Assembly: GCA_030068075.1 (NCBI GenBank) | Contig: CM057837.1 | Span: 19,375,691-19,439,690, forward strand | Length of the DNA stretch: 64,000 bases | Direction of reading: 5' to 3' | DNA from: Paguma larvata | Taxonomy: Eukaryota; Chordata; Mammalia; Carnivora; Viverridae | In this document: positions 24,031 to 35,179 of the stretch, one piece after another | How positions within the stretch are numbered: the first letter of the stretch is position 1 | How the letters are laid out: each line of letters starts with the position of its first letter | Notes under the pieces: model-generated | Databases searched by the model: none | What the model was told of the DNA's origin: nothing | Seen by the model: only the letters and a program-made list of their open reading frames with translations | Made by a program: the position numbers and the translations under genes

Positions 24031-24361
24031 GAGTGTTGGGGCCCCCCGCCCTGCCCCAAATTCGTATGTCGAAACCCTACACCCCAGTACATGATATCAG
24101 GATCTGGGACTTTGGGGAGGTGGCTAGGATGAGACGGGGCCGTGAGGGTGGGGGCCTGTGACAGGACCAGCGCCCTAATAAGGATCACAAGGGAGCTTGC
24201 TTCCTGCCTCTGCTCTCCACCATGTGAGGGGGAAACCACTCTAGAACGCTCCGTGCAGCAGCCCAAACTCAGACGAGCCCCCAGGAGGGGCTGTGAGAGA
24301 GTAAGTTTCTGTCTGATCAGGAGGCCGCGTTCATGGTACTTCGGTACAGAAGTCCTGGGAG
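24031..24361 (+). mobile_element. MaLR-type LTR (MST/MLT1-like)
   Basis: 'ccaaattcgtatgtcgaaac', 'gggactttggggaggtggct', 'gccctaataaggatcacaag', 'gcctctgctctccaccatgt' and 'agtttctgtctgatcaggag' follow an MSTA/MLT1-class LTR. It directly follows another MaLR LTR. Confidence 0.8.
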
Positions 24362-25282
24362 GCTGATGCTGCTTCCAGGCATGGCTTGTCCCCAGAGCTC
24401 CTGTGTCTAGGCCCGCCCCCTCCTCTCAGGTCAGCAGGAGAACACTCCGGAAGGCCTGGCCCGTAGCTGATTCTCAGTCCGTGCAGCGATTCCCCTCGTG
24501 CCGGCCTCTCCGGAGCCACAGACCCTGAGCGGCCGGGCGTTGTGGATCAACAGGGTTTCTCCCAAAGCAGACACCACGACCCAGAAGGTCGCCATTCAAA
24601 CCACCCCAGCCGTGTCCACGTGGATGAGGAGAGATGGACAAGAAAAGCCCTTACAGGCATCGATGGTACCGCTGGATTAGCCAACACAATCAGTGACTGC
24701 CCCTGAGCCTCAAAAAAGAGTGAAAAACTGTTTTATTGTTTGCTGTTAGTACACCGTCCTGGCTCCGATGCTACCAATTTCTTAAACTGCATGCAGGTCC
24801 CTCATCTCCCTGGCCGGTTCCCTCGGGGCCCAGAACCGTCTGGGTCAAAGGAGCAGGATGGAATGGCTCTCATCTCCTTGCCTGACGCGGCCACTAATTC
24901 CATACCAACAGACGCCACGGAAGCAGGTGGCTTCTGAGGACAGAAAGGCTCTTCGGTCACACGGCTCTGAACTTGAGAGTCTGGGTCCCACAAGGCGGGC
25001 AATAAGGTGGAATCACATTGAACACAAGCCCGCAGACCACAGGCGCACAGACTCGTAATCCGGGGGTGTGTCCGTAAGGCTCTGGGGACGACTTTCCCAG
25101 ACTCGGGAACATTTGGAAATCTGGCTGCCTCCCAGCAAACCAAATCGAACAGGGGCTTTGCCACACTGAGCGCGCCGGCCACAGAGGCTTCCTAAATCAC
25201 CGTAACTGGAGACGAGAGCTAGAAACAATCTAAGTTCCCAAACACAGAAAACTGAGTCCATAGGTTATGTCATAACCATGAG
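24362..25282. other. Intronic stretch, nothing recognised
   Basis: GC-moderate sequence after the LTR pair with no named element. Confidence 0.45.
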
Positions 25283-25348
25283 GCCAAGAGCACACTGTAC
25301 ACACTGTATGTTAGCTAATGTGATAATAAACTGTATTAAAAAAAAGGA
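25283..25348 (+). mobile_element. L1 3' terminus (carnivore type), severely truncated
   Basis: 'cactgtatgttagctaatgt' followed by gataataaactgtattaaaaa is the terminal part of carnivore L1 3' UTRs. Confidence 0.7.
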
Positions 25349-25349
25349 A

Positions 25350-25990
25350 TATGTTATTAAGAAACACTACAAGATATAAGGAAATATATACAGAGAAAAC
25401 AAAAGTTGTATAAGTACATGTATATACACATAAACACATATATGTAAAGATACACGCACGTGTAGATACAGATCATATATACCACAGATCCTCATATACA
25501 CCTGATGATGCCAAGGAGAAAGAGTGTGCCATTATAAAAACAAAAACACTAACAGTGTAATTAATCTATGAGAGGCGAATAATAAATGAATCTTATTTTT
25601 CTTAGTCAACGTTTTGGCATTTTCCACTTTTCTAACGAGATCACGATTACATTCAAGACTGAGGGCAAGAAGGATACAATAAACTCCTGCTTGGTTGAAG
25701 AGAACCATAAGACGTCACATCCCTATGAAATCTCAACCAGCACACAGGAGGCACGAAACAGGAGGGCTCCCGAGGCAGGGGCGGAGCGGGGAGCAGCGAT
25801 TTCCATAAATGAGGCCCAGACGGGTCAAGAGTTACCCGTGAACCTCCTCTCCTCACCTGCAAGGAAATCCCATTACTTCTGACCCTTATTTGTCATCATC
25901 CCTAACACAGTGAGATCGTTTGGAGTCTAAACTTCCAAGTCTGTGACGGGCACTGTGGACCCCAGATGCTGGCTCAGAAATGGACAAAAA
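25350..25990. other. AT-rich intronic stretch
   Basis: Contains a (TA/CA)-rich low-complexity region at 25371-25505 with many atatac/acatat steps. Nothing else recognised. Confidence 0.5.
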
Positions 25991-25991
25991 G

Positions 25992-26199
25992 TGGAGCCCC
26001 TGGGTGACTCGGTCGGTTAAGCGTCCAGCTCCTGATTTTGGTTCAGGTCATGATCTTGTGGTTTGTGAGAGTGAGCCCCATGTCGGGCTCTGTGCTGACA
26101 GTGTGGGGCTTACTTGGGATTCTCTCTCTCTCTCTCTCTCTCTCTGCCCCTCCCCTGTTCTCTCTCTCTCTCTCAAAATAAATAAACATTAAAAATAAT
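25992..26199 (+). mobile_element. CAN SINE (felid type), antisense to DOCK1
   Basis: The diverged head agcccctgggtgactcggtc is followed by two CT tracts. The flank gacaaaaag (25983-25991) is repeated at 26200-26208. Confidence 0.95.
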
Positions 26200-27331
26200 G
26201 ACAAAAAGCAACAAAATCTTCTGATAAGGAAGAATTTTTGATAAGCCATACCGCAAGTGAGTGCTGCTCATATAAAGCGAGGATACGGTTTTTAAGGAGA
26301 TGAAACAGCTTCTCAGAGGACAAAACTCACCCGAAACGGCATTTACCGCTATCACGGTACAACTTATTCCCAACGCGGTCCCTCCCAGAGGCGGCCAGAC
26401 AGAACGAAGCTGTGAATGGTTAGAAGGCAGCCTGCACCCAGGGGCAGTCCCGGGAAGGAAGACAAAGCCCCCCCCACATCTGCTTCGGGGCCTCGAATTC
26501 AGTTATTCTTCACCCCAGTCCAAACCACACCCCGTGAGGCAGAGTTGCTAAGCCACAGGGCCCTCCGGCTTTATGAGACGATGGGAGACACACGGAAAAT
26601 AATTCATATTCTCATGCTAACCTGAAAAGAAGAAACCGCAGAAGAAACTTAAATGGTGAGAAACAGCATTTTTCAAATGCGGGGTGGTGTGAGCCGTTGA
26701 GGAAAAGAATAGATTGCTTGTCCACGAGCAATTCAGTTTGTGTGTATTTGTGGGGTTTTTTGGGGAAATACATTAATTCGGAACACAGGAAAGGATACTA
26801 GACTAGAACAGAAAATGCCAGAGGGTACCACATTAGGCTAAAGGTAAGAACCTTTTCATGAAACGTTTTTCAGCTTCATATGTACATACCCCAAAAAATC
26901 TGTTTCTTACTGTGGATCACGGTCAAAGTTTCCCTGTACAGAAAGTTCTGAATTCGCGGCCCCGGACACACGAGCGGACTCCGCTGAGGAGGCAGGGTTG
27001 TCTTTCCGAGGCTCACTCCACAGAGCTAATATGTGAGGAATATTTTAGAATTCAGTGAAAGCAGCAACTCCTGCGCTCACTCTGATCGTAAAACCCCGAC
27101 CACCCCTAGTCCGACTCTGCAATCCACGAGGGATTGAGAAAGAGAACCGCCTGCTGCCAACCAAGGGGGACCAAGACTGAGATCTGGTCCTCCAAGAAGC
27201 CTTCCTGACCAGCCCCGTCAAACTGCCTTTACTCCCCTGCAGACACACCCAATTTGGGGGCTTACGGTCCAAGTATTTTTACTTGCTTTACGAGTGACCA
27301 CAGAGTATGTCCACTTGGAAGGAAAACTCCC
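26200..27331. other. Intronic stretch, nothing recognised
   Basis: No named repeat, apart from C/A-rich patches. No exon-like open frame. Confidence 0.5.
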
Positions 27332-27562
27332 CCGGAAGTGCTGTTTGTACCTCCACGGCCCCACCCGGAAGTGCTGTTTGGACCTCCACAGCCCCACCCG
27401 GAAGTGCTGTTTGTACCTCCACGGCCCCCCCCGGAAGTGCTGTTTGTATCTCCACGGCCCCACCCGGAAGTGCTGTTTGTACCTCCACGGCCCCACCCGG
27501 AAGTGCTGTTTGTATCTCCACGGCCCCACCCGGAAGTGCTGTTTGAACCTCCACGGCCCCAA
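27332..27562. repeat. Minisatellite, 33-bp unit x 7, with ETS/GABP motif in every copy
   Basis: Copies start at 27332, 27365, 27398, 27431, 27464, 27497 and 27530 with an exact 33-bp period. Each opens with the invariant ccggaagtgctgttt, followed by a variable g/t-a-c/t cluster and tccac(g/a)gcccc. ccggaagtg (reverse cacttccgg) is a full consensus for ETS-family factors such as GABPA. Because 33 is a multiple of three, all six frames remain open across the array and spurious repeat peptides appear. Confidence 0.97.
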
Positions 27563-27689
27563 AGCCTCAGCCACAGAGCCGCTGTCCACTGCGGCCGACG
27601 GCGGGCATGGGCCCTGTTTCTGAAAAACATCGGATGGCCGGCGGTCAGCAGCATCCTCCCGGGGAGCTTACTAGAAAAGCGTGGCTCTC

Positions 27690-27880
27690 GCAATCAGGCA
27701 AGCCAGGCTTAAGTCATCACCCTGCCTCATGCTAGCCGTGTGGCCTCAGGCGAGCTAGTTAATATCTCTGGAATCTAAAATCGATGACAGTACCCATTTA
27801 ATAGTATCAGCACAGAGACCAAATAAGAGGATACAGGTAAAGAAAGCGATCGGTGAGTATCAGCTGTTGCTGTCCTAGCG
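27690..27880 (+). mobile_element. MIR remnant
   Basis: 'gctagccgtgtggcctcagg' and 'cgagctagttaatatctctg', then a degenerate 'taaaatcgatgacagtaccc' follow the MIR core in plus orientation. Confidence 0.7.
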
Positions 27881-28845
27881 TGTGGAGCTCCAGTTCCAGT
27901 TCCATCAACCGCCGGAATTAACTCGGGGAGGCTTCCCAACATCCAGATGTTTGGTGTTTTCTAGGGAGGCCCTCCACTTGTGTCCCTGAGAAGCGAAGGC
28001 TAGGACAGCTGGGGGGCTTGGCCAGGAAGATTTCTGAGAGGCAGAACCTGGAAACTGACCCATTTCCCAGGACAGCGAGGAAACATCAGGGCCTTCTGAG
28101 AAAAACAAGGCTACGGCCAGCTGCGAGTTTTAGGAAAACACTGAAATGCAGTCAGGAAACCAGGAAGGGCAGATGCGGCACTGAGGGTGTAGGGAGGTAA
28201 GACACTCCCTGCGCAGATCCATCAGGAAAAACTGAGGACGTGAGCAAGCACAGATCTGTGCTGTCACGGCCAAGGTGAGCAAAGGGAAGACGAGGCAGTG
28301 GAAGAGAACGGCCGTGTCAGGCTTTGGAGAGGCTGCGTCTGAGTGCCACCGGGGCACCCTCGGGGGAGAGGCAGACCACGGCCACACAGGGGAGAGCAGA
28401 GAACAGAACCGGAGGGCGCTGGCAGTGGACACGAGGACCCTCCCGTGGGACAGGAAGGAGAGGGAAGCATGACGGCAGACAAGGAGCCCACAAGCACCTG
28501 CTGAGTGTTGAGAATGTCTGGCCATGATTATAGACAAAGTGAAAAGGGCAATCTGATACACACACAGAACATTCTAGACTGAGAGGAAGGGTAAGGGGCT
28601 GATCAGAACCCCAGGGGCAGGGGCGGGAGGGAGACCTCTGCACAAGTAGGTCGCTTCCGGGTGACAGGACGGCAAGTAAGAAAGGCCAGGTGACGCCAGA
28701 CAGATGCTGGAGGAGTCACAGCACAGCAGACAGACGAGCGCCATTTGCTAAACAGACGTGGTGGCGGGGGGGGAAGCCTCAAGCTTGAGAGGTTGCCAGA
28801 AATAGCTGCTAAGGTAAATTCACTAAGGAATTTAAAAATAAAACA
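27880..28845. other. Intronic stretch, nothing recognised
   Basis: Moderately GC-rich, with overlapping open frames on both strands but no family resemblance. Possibly old unnamed repeat sequence. Confidence 0.45.
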
Positions 28846-28871
28846 TTATTATTATTATTATTATTATTTTA
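28846..28871. repeat. (ATT)n microsatellite
   Basis: Eight consecutive att triplets next to the L1 fragment. Confidence 0.9.
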
Positions 28872-29453
28872 GTAAAATGTTACAGTTGTCATGGAAAAGT
28901 GTATAGTAATTCCTCAAAAAGTTAAACACGGCGTTCCCATATGACCTAGCATTTCCACACCTGATACACACCCAGAACACGGGAAAGCGGGAACCGGAGC
29001 AGTTATTTGTACACTTACGTTCGGAGCATCAGTCGCACGGCCCGAAGGTGGAAACAACCCCAGTGTCCATCGGCAGATGCATAAACAAACAAAACTGGAC
29101 ACGCATACGATGGAAAACAATTCTGCCTCAAGAAGGAAGGAATCTGACGGCTGCTACACCAAGGATGGCCCCGAGGACAGTACACGAGCGAAGGAAGCCG
29201 GTCACAGAGGGACAACTGCTGTGTGATTCCACTTACGTGAGGAACCTCGAAGAGAAACATTTCTAGACACAGAGCACAGGATGGTGGGTGCCGGGGCAGG
29301 GGGAGGGAAAGAACGGAGAGTCACTCTTTAATGGGGACAGAGTTCCAGTTTGGGGAGATGTCGAAAGTTCTGGAGACGGACGGCAGTGTGGGTGCGCTAC
29401 CACGTGAATGCACTTACTACCACAGAACTGAACACTCAGCAGTGGTTAAGACC
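28872..29453 (+). mobile_element. L1 3' fragment (ORF2 end plus 3' UTR)
   Basis: 'attcctcaaaaagttaaaca', 'cccatatgacctagcatttc', 'gtggaaacaaccccagtgtc', 'gaaggaagccggtcacagag', 'tgattccacttacgtgagga' and 'gttctggagacggacggcag' follow the order of old L1 3' ends. Not coding. It is truncated at its 5' end next to an (ATT)n run. Confidence 0.88.
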
Positions 29454-29866
29454 AGGGGCGCCTGCGTGGCCCAGTGGCTTAAGCATCTGACTCTTAACTT
29501 CGGCTCAGGCCATGATCTCGGGGCTGCGACTGCATCCTACATCGGGATCCGCGCCCAGTGCAGAGTCGGCTTGAGATTCTGGGGGCCCCCGGGGGGCTCA
29601 GTCGCTTAAGCCTCCGACTCTTGGTTTCGGCCCAGGTCATGATCTCATGGTTGGTGAGCCCATGTCGGGCTCTGTGCTGACAGCCCGCCGCCTGCTTGGG
29701 ATTCTGGCTCTCTCTCCCTCTCTCTGCCCCTCCTGCATGCTCGCTCTCTCAAAATAAATAAACTTTACAAAAAAGGAAGAGATTCTCTCTCTGCCCCTTT
29801 CTCTCTGCCCCTCCCCTTCCCCACGTGTGCACGCACTTGTGCACTTGTGCTCTCTCTAAATAAGTA
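29454..29866 (+). mobile_element. Older CAN SINE interrupted by a younger one
   Basis: Two parts: 29454-29580 (head ggggcgcctgcgtggcccag to 'cggcttgagattct') and 29779-29866 (gagattctctctctgcccc to a short tail). The interruption duplicated gagattct. The outer copy belongs to an older subfamily with 'cttaacttcggctcaggcc'. Confidence 0.92.
29581..29778 (+). mobile_element. CAN SINE inserted into another CAN SINE
   Basis: The head is gggggcccccggggggctca. It is inserted after 'cggctt' of the outer SINE with the 8-bp duplication gagattct at 29573-29580 and 29779-29786. Confidence 0.93.
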
Positions 29867-30242
29867 AGTTGGTTGAGGTGGTACGTTTTTATGTTAATTA
29901 CCGTAACAAAATTTTTTTAAGGACCTGGCAGCAGCCCTAAGGTTCGGGGCATTAACTGAAGGACAGCAAAGCAGCACAAAGGTGAGTCTGTCTCCAGAAA
30001 CACACGGGAGCCCCAGAGCAGGACCCAGAAGTGGGGGCACCCGAGGCCGCCTGGCAGGGAAGTGAACGGCGTCCAGTCCACACGTCGGCTGCGGCATCCG
30101 CTCCCACTGCACAGAACATACCCGCGTTCTCACATCTGTGTGTGTGCTCACTCACCAGAAACGTCCCCGGATTCAAATGGAAGCCAGCGCTGTTGACGTC
30201 TGACGCCACGTTTATCCTACCAACTATTTCTCCAAACTCTTC
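29867..30242. other. Intronic stretch, nothing recognised
   Basis: About 375 bp between SINEs without a recognisable element. Confidence 0.5.
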
Positions 30243-30473
30243 TTTTTTTTTAATTTAATGTTTATTTTTGAGAGAGAGAAAGAGCGTGCGCGAGCGCAGG
30301 TGCTCATGAGCGGGGGAGGGGCAGAGAGAGAGAGGGAGACACAGGATCCCAAGCAGGCTCCAGGCTCTGAGCTGTCAGCACGGAGCCCGACGCGGGGCTT
30401 GAACTCACGAACCACGAGATCATGACCTGAGCTGAAGTCCAATGCTAAACGGACTGAGCCACCCAGGCGCCCC
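30243..30473 (-). mobile_element. CAN SINE (felid type), same strand as DOCK1
   Basis: It begins with a T-rich tail and 'gagagagagaaagagcg' and ends with gccacccaggcgcccc. The flanks 'ctccaaactcttctt' and 'ccccaagttcttctt' are a diverged duplication. Confidence 0.95.
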
Positions 30474-31605
30474 TCCCCAAGTTCTTCTTGACTCTTTCTT
30501 CCCTGAAGCATATGTGCCAGGGCTGACTAGTCCGCAAGGCGGATGTGGGTGGTGGCTGCAGCTCTGAGAAGGCCACTACAGGGTGCAGGCCCCGGTGGAC
30601 AGAGCAGCCGTCCCCCACGCTCGCCCCCAAACCCATCGGCTCACTGCCCACGATACCAAGAAGGCACGAGAACATGTGGTCTTCCCAGCCACTGACAAGG
30701 GCGCATGGATCATCTCAAAAGGGCCGCCTTTGGGGAATCACACGCAACCCCGACGAAAGGCCGCAGTCTTCCTCCCGTCGTCTCTATAGAAGACGATTCA
30801 CAGCTGTATTTCCATTTCCCCAGAGCAAAACCGAAAGAGCCAGAACGATGCAAAAGTCAGGGTTCCTGGGATGGAAGTCTTTAAATCTCACATGCAGAGA
30901 GAGCACCTCATGCACAAAAACACACAGTACAAAATTAGCAGCGAGGGAAGCGACGTTTGAAACAAAGCTCAGTCACCGGTCTGGCAGATGCGAAGTCGGC
31001 ATCCAGGCGTGAACGCACAGACTTCGCTCCTGTCTTACAATAAAACACCCACCGCAGGAAGGTCTCGCCAGACTCCAGTCACCAAATAACTTGACGCAGA
31101 GGGAGGTGGGCAGACAAAAGTCAAGCCCGATCAAATTTAATAATGTAAGAATATATTTAGAAATCTAAAATTACTTCTGGGCTCAAACTTCCTGTAATTT
31201 TTATCTATTCTTACGCCAGCCGCACCTGTTTTTCTGAAATGCCACAGGATGTAGTAGTAAAAGTACTGAACGCAGGGCTAATTTTAACCCTGGAACAATA
31301 AGGAAGCTTTAGGCAAGACCGAGCTGCCAAAATAGTTCACCGAAAACATCAATCTGCTTACCACATCGCTCTTCCATAGGTCACTAGTCTTTTCGTACCA
31401 AATTCACATAAAGATCAAGAAATGACACTGAAGAATCCCAGAGCCCCACCAGAGAGCTGCACCACCTCTGAGATGGCAGGGCCACGGGGGCTCCATCCGT
31501 GTCTAGTTACGCCGGTTCCCGTGGTCACGTCTGACGTACATACGCCTTTGTTCCCGGCCGACTGGTTAACTTCCAAGTTGGGGAGTCACTTTCTAAAACA
31601 CGAGC
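30474..31605. other. Intronic stretch, nothing recognised
   Basis: A 155-codon open frame at 30545-31012 on the plus strand shows no family resemblance. Around 31240-31330 a faint MIR-like pattern may be present. No other feature. Confidence 0.45.
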
Positions 31606-31821
31606 TGGGGCGCCTGGGGGGCTCGGTCGGCTGAGCGTCCCACTTCGGCTCAGGTCACGATCTCACAGTTTATGAGTTCGAGCCCCACGTCGGGCTCTGT
31701 GCTGACAGCTCAGAGCCTGGAGCCTGCTTCGGATTCTGTGTCTTCCTCTCTCTCTGACCCACCCCCACTCACTCTCTCTCTCTTTCTCTCTCAAAAATAA
31801 ACATTGAAAAAAAAAATTTTT
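31606..31821 (+). mobile_element. CAN SINE (felid type), antisense to DOCK1
   Basis: Near-consensus copy with CT tract and 'aataaacattgaaaaa' tail. The flank 'aacacgag' is duplicated on both sides. Confidence 0.96.
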
Positions 31822-31829
31822 AACACGAG

Positions 31830-32560
31830 TTAATCTGGAAGATTCTCGTTCTCTGAAGGAATCAGCCTGGGCAGCAAACTGCAAACCTCACCTCCTTCTA
31901 CAGTAAGTGAGCCCCATGGAAACTGCCAGAACAGGGAAGCCCGAGATCAGGTGGAATCCCGGAGCTCCTCCTGGGACCCTCCCCATGCTCCGCCTCCCGG
32001 CACCTCCACACTGGAAGCATCCTGAGGACCAGAGGCGAAGCCATCTTTCTTCCAAAGGGCAACAGGGCGAGAACAAGTAACTACAGGTGGTGAGGCTGGT
32101 GGGACCCTGGGACCGCGGGCCTCCTCTCTTCTGTGCAAGCAAACGACACGCCGCAGCATGAAGATGTGCCCCCCCGCCATGCCCACAGCACGGCTTGCGG
32201 TCCGACTGCGGCCTGGGACACCTACAGCCTCAGCCCCCCACCTCTGCCCGACCCCGGAGATATCCTGACGAGTGACGTGCAAACATTATTCTCCTCAACG
32301 TCCTCGTATTACCATAAAGGAAATTCAGAACACCTCCTTGCCGAGGGGCAGAGAGAGAGGAATGACAGTACTTCAGAGCCCGAAAAGAAGAAGGGGAAAA
32401 AATAATGTCGACGCCCAGGGGGCCGGATTTCGCTCACTACAGAAGCCACCCGGGGGCTGGCACTCCAGTTCGCCCTTGGCGGGAGGGACAGGCCCTGCTT
32501 CTCTTGTCCCACGTGGGGAGCCCCGCGGCTAACGGCGCCCCCGGAGGATGGCCACGGTCC
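31830..32560. other. GC-rich intronic stretch next to the last exon
   Basis: No repeat or gene is recognised. The part nearest the exon (32400-32560) is CpG-bearing. Confidence 0.45.
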
Positions 32561-32580
32561 TTCGGCACACAAGCGCCTAC

Positions 32581-32689
32581 CTTCACCCTGACCGTCTGGT
32601 CCGACACGCTGCTCATCATGTCGCTGATGGAGCGGAAGAGCTGCAGCAGGGACTCCATGAAGTCGGCCTCTCCTTTGTCTTCGTACAGC
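32581..32689 (-). CDS. DOCK1: DOCK1 exon, helical region (last exon seen)
   Basis: Exon of 109 nt completing the split glutamine codon and reading 36 codons to phase 0: LYEDKGEADFMESLLQLFRS and then ISDMMSSVSDQTVRVK. The ESLLQLFRSI and DMMSS...VRVK motifs are hallmarks of the DOCK1/DOCK5 helical region. By memory human DOCK1 reads LYENKGEADFVES and SISDQVVRVK-like sequence, so this copy has some conservative changes. The acceptor is ctcctctgcag and the donor AAG|gtaggc is acceptable. The next exon (expected to start GAALKYLPT) is not found within the remaining 32.6 kb. Confidence 0.96.
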
Positions 32690-33079
32690 CTGCAGAGGAG
32701 CACACGCACACCTGTGGGGCCTGGCAGACAGGGCCCCGCCGCTTCCCACTCCCGCCCCAACCGCCTGGACGGGGCCTGCCCGAGCGGCCAGTGCGAACAC
32801 GAGGATCGTTCTCCACCCCCGCGGAACACGGGAGGCAGTCCAGAAATGGGGTTCGCCGGCACCGCCCCGCCAGGGAGGGAAGTCTTCGCACTGACCAAGC
32901 TGGTTTGTAACCACATTTACTGCTTTTTTTCAGTGTAACATAATGCATCTTCTAAATCTGAAGAACACAGACATGTACAGACAGGGAGGGAAGGAGAGAC
33001 AGAGAGAGGAAGGAGCAGAGGAAGGAGGAATAGAGAAATTCAGCGTTAATTCTACCCCACAGAGAGGACACCAGTAATA

Positions 33080-33620
33080 TTTTGGTGTATTTCCTGCCAG
33101 TGTTTTATAAACCCACAATGCGCCCTAATTATCATAAATTTAATTCCCTGAATTTAACACGATCTCGTAACCATTTGAAATGGTATTATGATAGTAAATT
33201 CAAAATCACTTTATTTCAGAGTGATGGCATTACACACATTCATTCATCACAGAATAGGTGGTAATGGGAAAATGCCCAAGAGGTGGAGTATATTCAAGAA
33301 ATAGACAATAAAGACGTACATTGGCTACATCTATGCAAATATATGTCGCTAATTATAAATGAGCTTTGTCTATAAATCATTTATTAGCGGTGACTTCAAA
33401 CTGCTGTTACTAAAAAGCAATGTATTTGCATTTTAAAATGTTGCCATGCAGATGCTTTCTTAACATAGACTAGTTTTCTGCCTAATTCAAAGTACACCAT
33501 ACCTGAAAACTTGAGTACAATGGGAAATTTTGTAAACTAAGTGATAATTAATTACCCTAGAGATAATCATATATTTAAATGAGTTCCATTGCAAAGCAAC
33601 AAATTCTGTCTAAAAAGGGA
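33080..33620. promoter_or_regulatory. AT-rich repeat-free block with two octamer motifs (candidate conserved enhancer)
   Basis: No transposable element is recognised. It contains the octamer atgcaaat at 33333-33340 and its reverse atttgcat at 33424-33431, taatta at 33350-33355, and further TAAT cores. This composition is typical of ancient developmental enhancers in gene introns, but conservation cannot be tested here. Confidence 0.25.
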
Positions 33621-34271
33621 AACTGCAACCTGGTGTATCTGATTTGTAAAGGATTTTATTCAATAGGAGTTTGTTTAAACTAAACGGTGTGCAGCAAACA
33701 ATCAAAAGTATCCAGTCATGAACCTCTACTGAAGGTAACACCAAACAACATGGCAACATTTTAGAGAATAGTACAAACACTTGGGGAGGCTTCGAGCATG
33801 TAGTCATTCTCGTCCCCAGGACATCTGCCAATTCCTAGAGCCGAGTGGGGTAGGAGACTCACATCTACAATGAAAACCTCTGTAGCGAGGAGTTTTTGTT
33901 AGTCTCCAAAGACAATGAATGATAATGAATTAGAAAATGCCAGAGAGCAGGGTCCCAGACGACCCGGCAGACTCTCAGCTGAAAATCCTGGAGACCCAGA
34001 AGCAAATGGAGACCGAATGGAGGTGGAGGATTTACCAAGACTACACACAGCCTTGACCCAGTACAGCATGCGTAGAGTGCAAGGTCATTCCCACGGTCTG
34101 ACCTACAAAGGGAAAGGATGAATCGTCTCTGGAAGAAGAACACATTATCCTGAGCTACATCAAAATAAAACATAACTACATACCAAAAGAACAGACCACA
34201 TGGCCAAAAAACAAAAGGAAGAAGGAGACAACAGAAACAGAACCACAGGCAGTCAAGATGTTGCAATTAGC

Positions 34272-34470
34272 AGGACACCTGGGTGGCTCAGTTGGTTAAG
34301 TGTTCAACTCTTGATTTCAGCTCAGGTCAGATCTCACGGTTCATGAGATCGAGCCCCACATCGGGCTGTACGCTCCACAGCACACAGCCTGTTTGATATT
34401 CTCTCTCTCTGCCCCTCCCCTGCTCATGCCCACTCTCTCTCTCTCTCTCTCTTAAAATAAATAAATAAAT
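34272..34470 (+). mobile_element. CAN SINE, antisense to DOCK1
   Basis: A diverged head (ggacacctgggtggctcag), a CT tract, then aaaataaataaataaatta. No clear target duplication. Confidence 0.92.
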
Positions 34471-34686
34471 TATAATATCCAGAATCCAGACTCCATGATA
34501 TGGGTAATACAGAAATTAGACAAAGTAAAAGTCAGTATTAGTGGAATGGAAGATGCTCAACATGAAAATAAATAAGCACAGAGACACAAAATATAGAAAA
34601 GCATATTATAGATTGTAGGCTATAATAAAGAAGTCTAATATATATGTAGTTGAAGAATCTCAACTGCAATACAGGAGAGTAAAAGA

Positions 34687-34892
34687 AGGGTGCCTGGTGG
34701 CTCAGTCGGTTAAGCGTCCGACTCTTGGTTTTAGCTCCAGTCACGATCTCACAGTTTCATGAGTTCAAGAGCCGCATCAGGCTCCATGCTGTCAGTGCAG
34801 AGCCTGCTCGAGATTCTCTGTCTCCCCCCTCTCTGCCCCTCCCCCACTCACACACTCTCACAAAATAAGTAAATAAACTTAAAAAAAATAAT
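34687..34892 (+). mobile_element. CAN SINE (felid type), antisense to DOCK1
   Basis: The head is gggtgcctggtggctcagtc, with CT and A-rich tail. Flanking 'gtaaaagaa' and 'gtaaaagag' may be its diverged duplication. Confidence 0.93.
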
Positions 34893-35179
34893 AAAACAGA
34901 TGGGTAAAAGAGAAAATTAACAAAGATAGTAGGTATAAACTCAATATGTTACTCAATTACGACATATGAAAATAAACTACCTACTCAGTTAAAAATATTT
35001 TCAGACTGGATGAAATAAAGAGACAGGAATGTGTTGTGTATATGACACAGACCTTAAATATAAGGACACAGAAAGGCTGAAAGAAAAAAAAAGGGGGGGG
35101 GAAGGGAGAAAGGGGTAGATGTTCCATACAAATATTAACTGAAAGATAAAGGGAATGTTTTCCTATTAATTAAAGGGTA

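Larger units (their letters stand above)
1..32580 (-). other. DOCK1: Large DOCK1 intron (at least 32.6 kb, incomplete)
   Basis: No exon matching the expected continuation of DOCK1 was seen from the donor at 32580 to the left edge. The segment holds most of the SINEs in the window, plus L1, L2, MIR and LTR remnants, which are listed separately. In human a gene on the other strand (INSYN2A) is nested in a DOCK1 intron; its large coding exon is not present here. Confidence 0.85.

Noticed and set aside
27218..27712. Repeat proteins encoded on both strands (11-residue repeats)
   Set aside because: They are translations of a 33-bp minisatellite; a unit divisible by three keeps every frame open, so the peptides are a by-product.
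1..32580. INSYN2A (FAM196A), known in human to lie inside a DOCK1 intron on the opposite strand
   Set aside because: Its large single coding exon would appear as a long plus-strand open frame; none exists here. Small or untranslated exons cannot be excluded.
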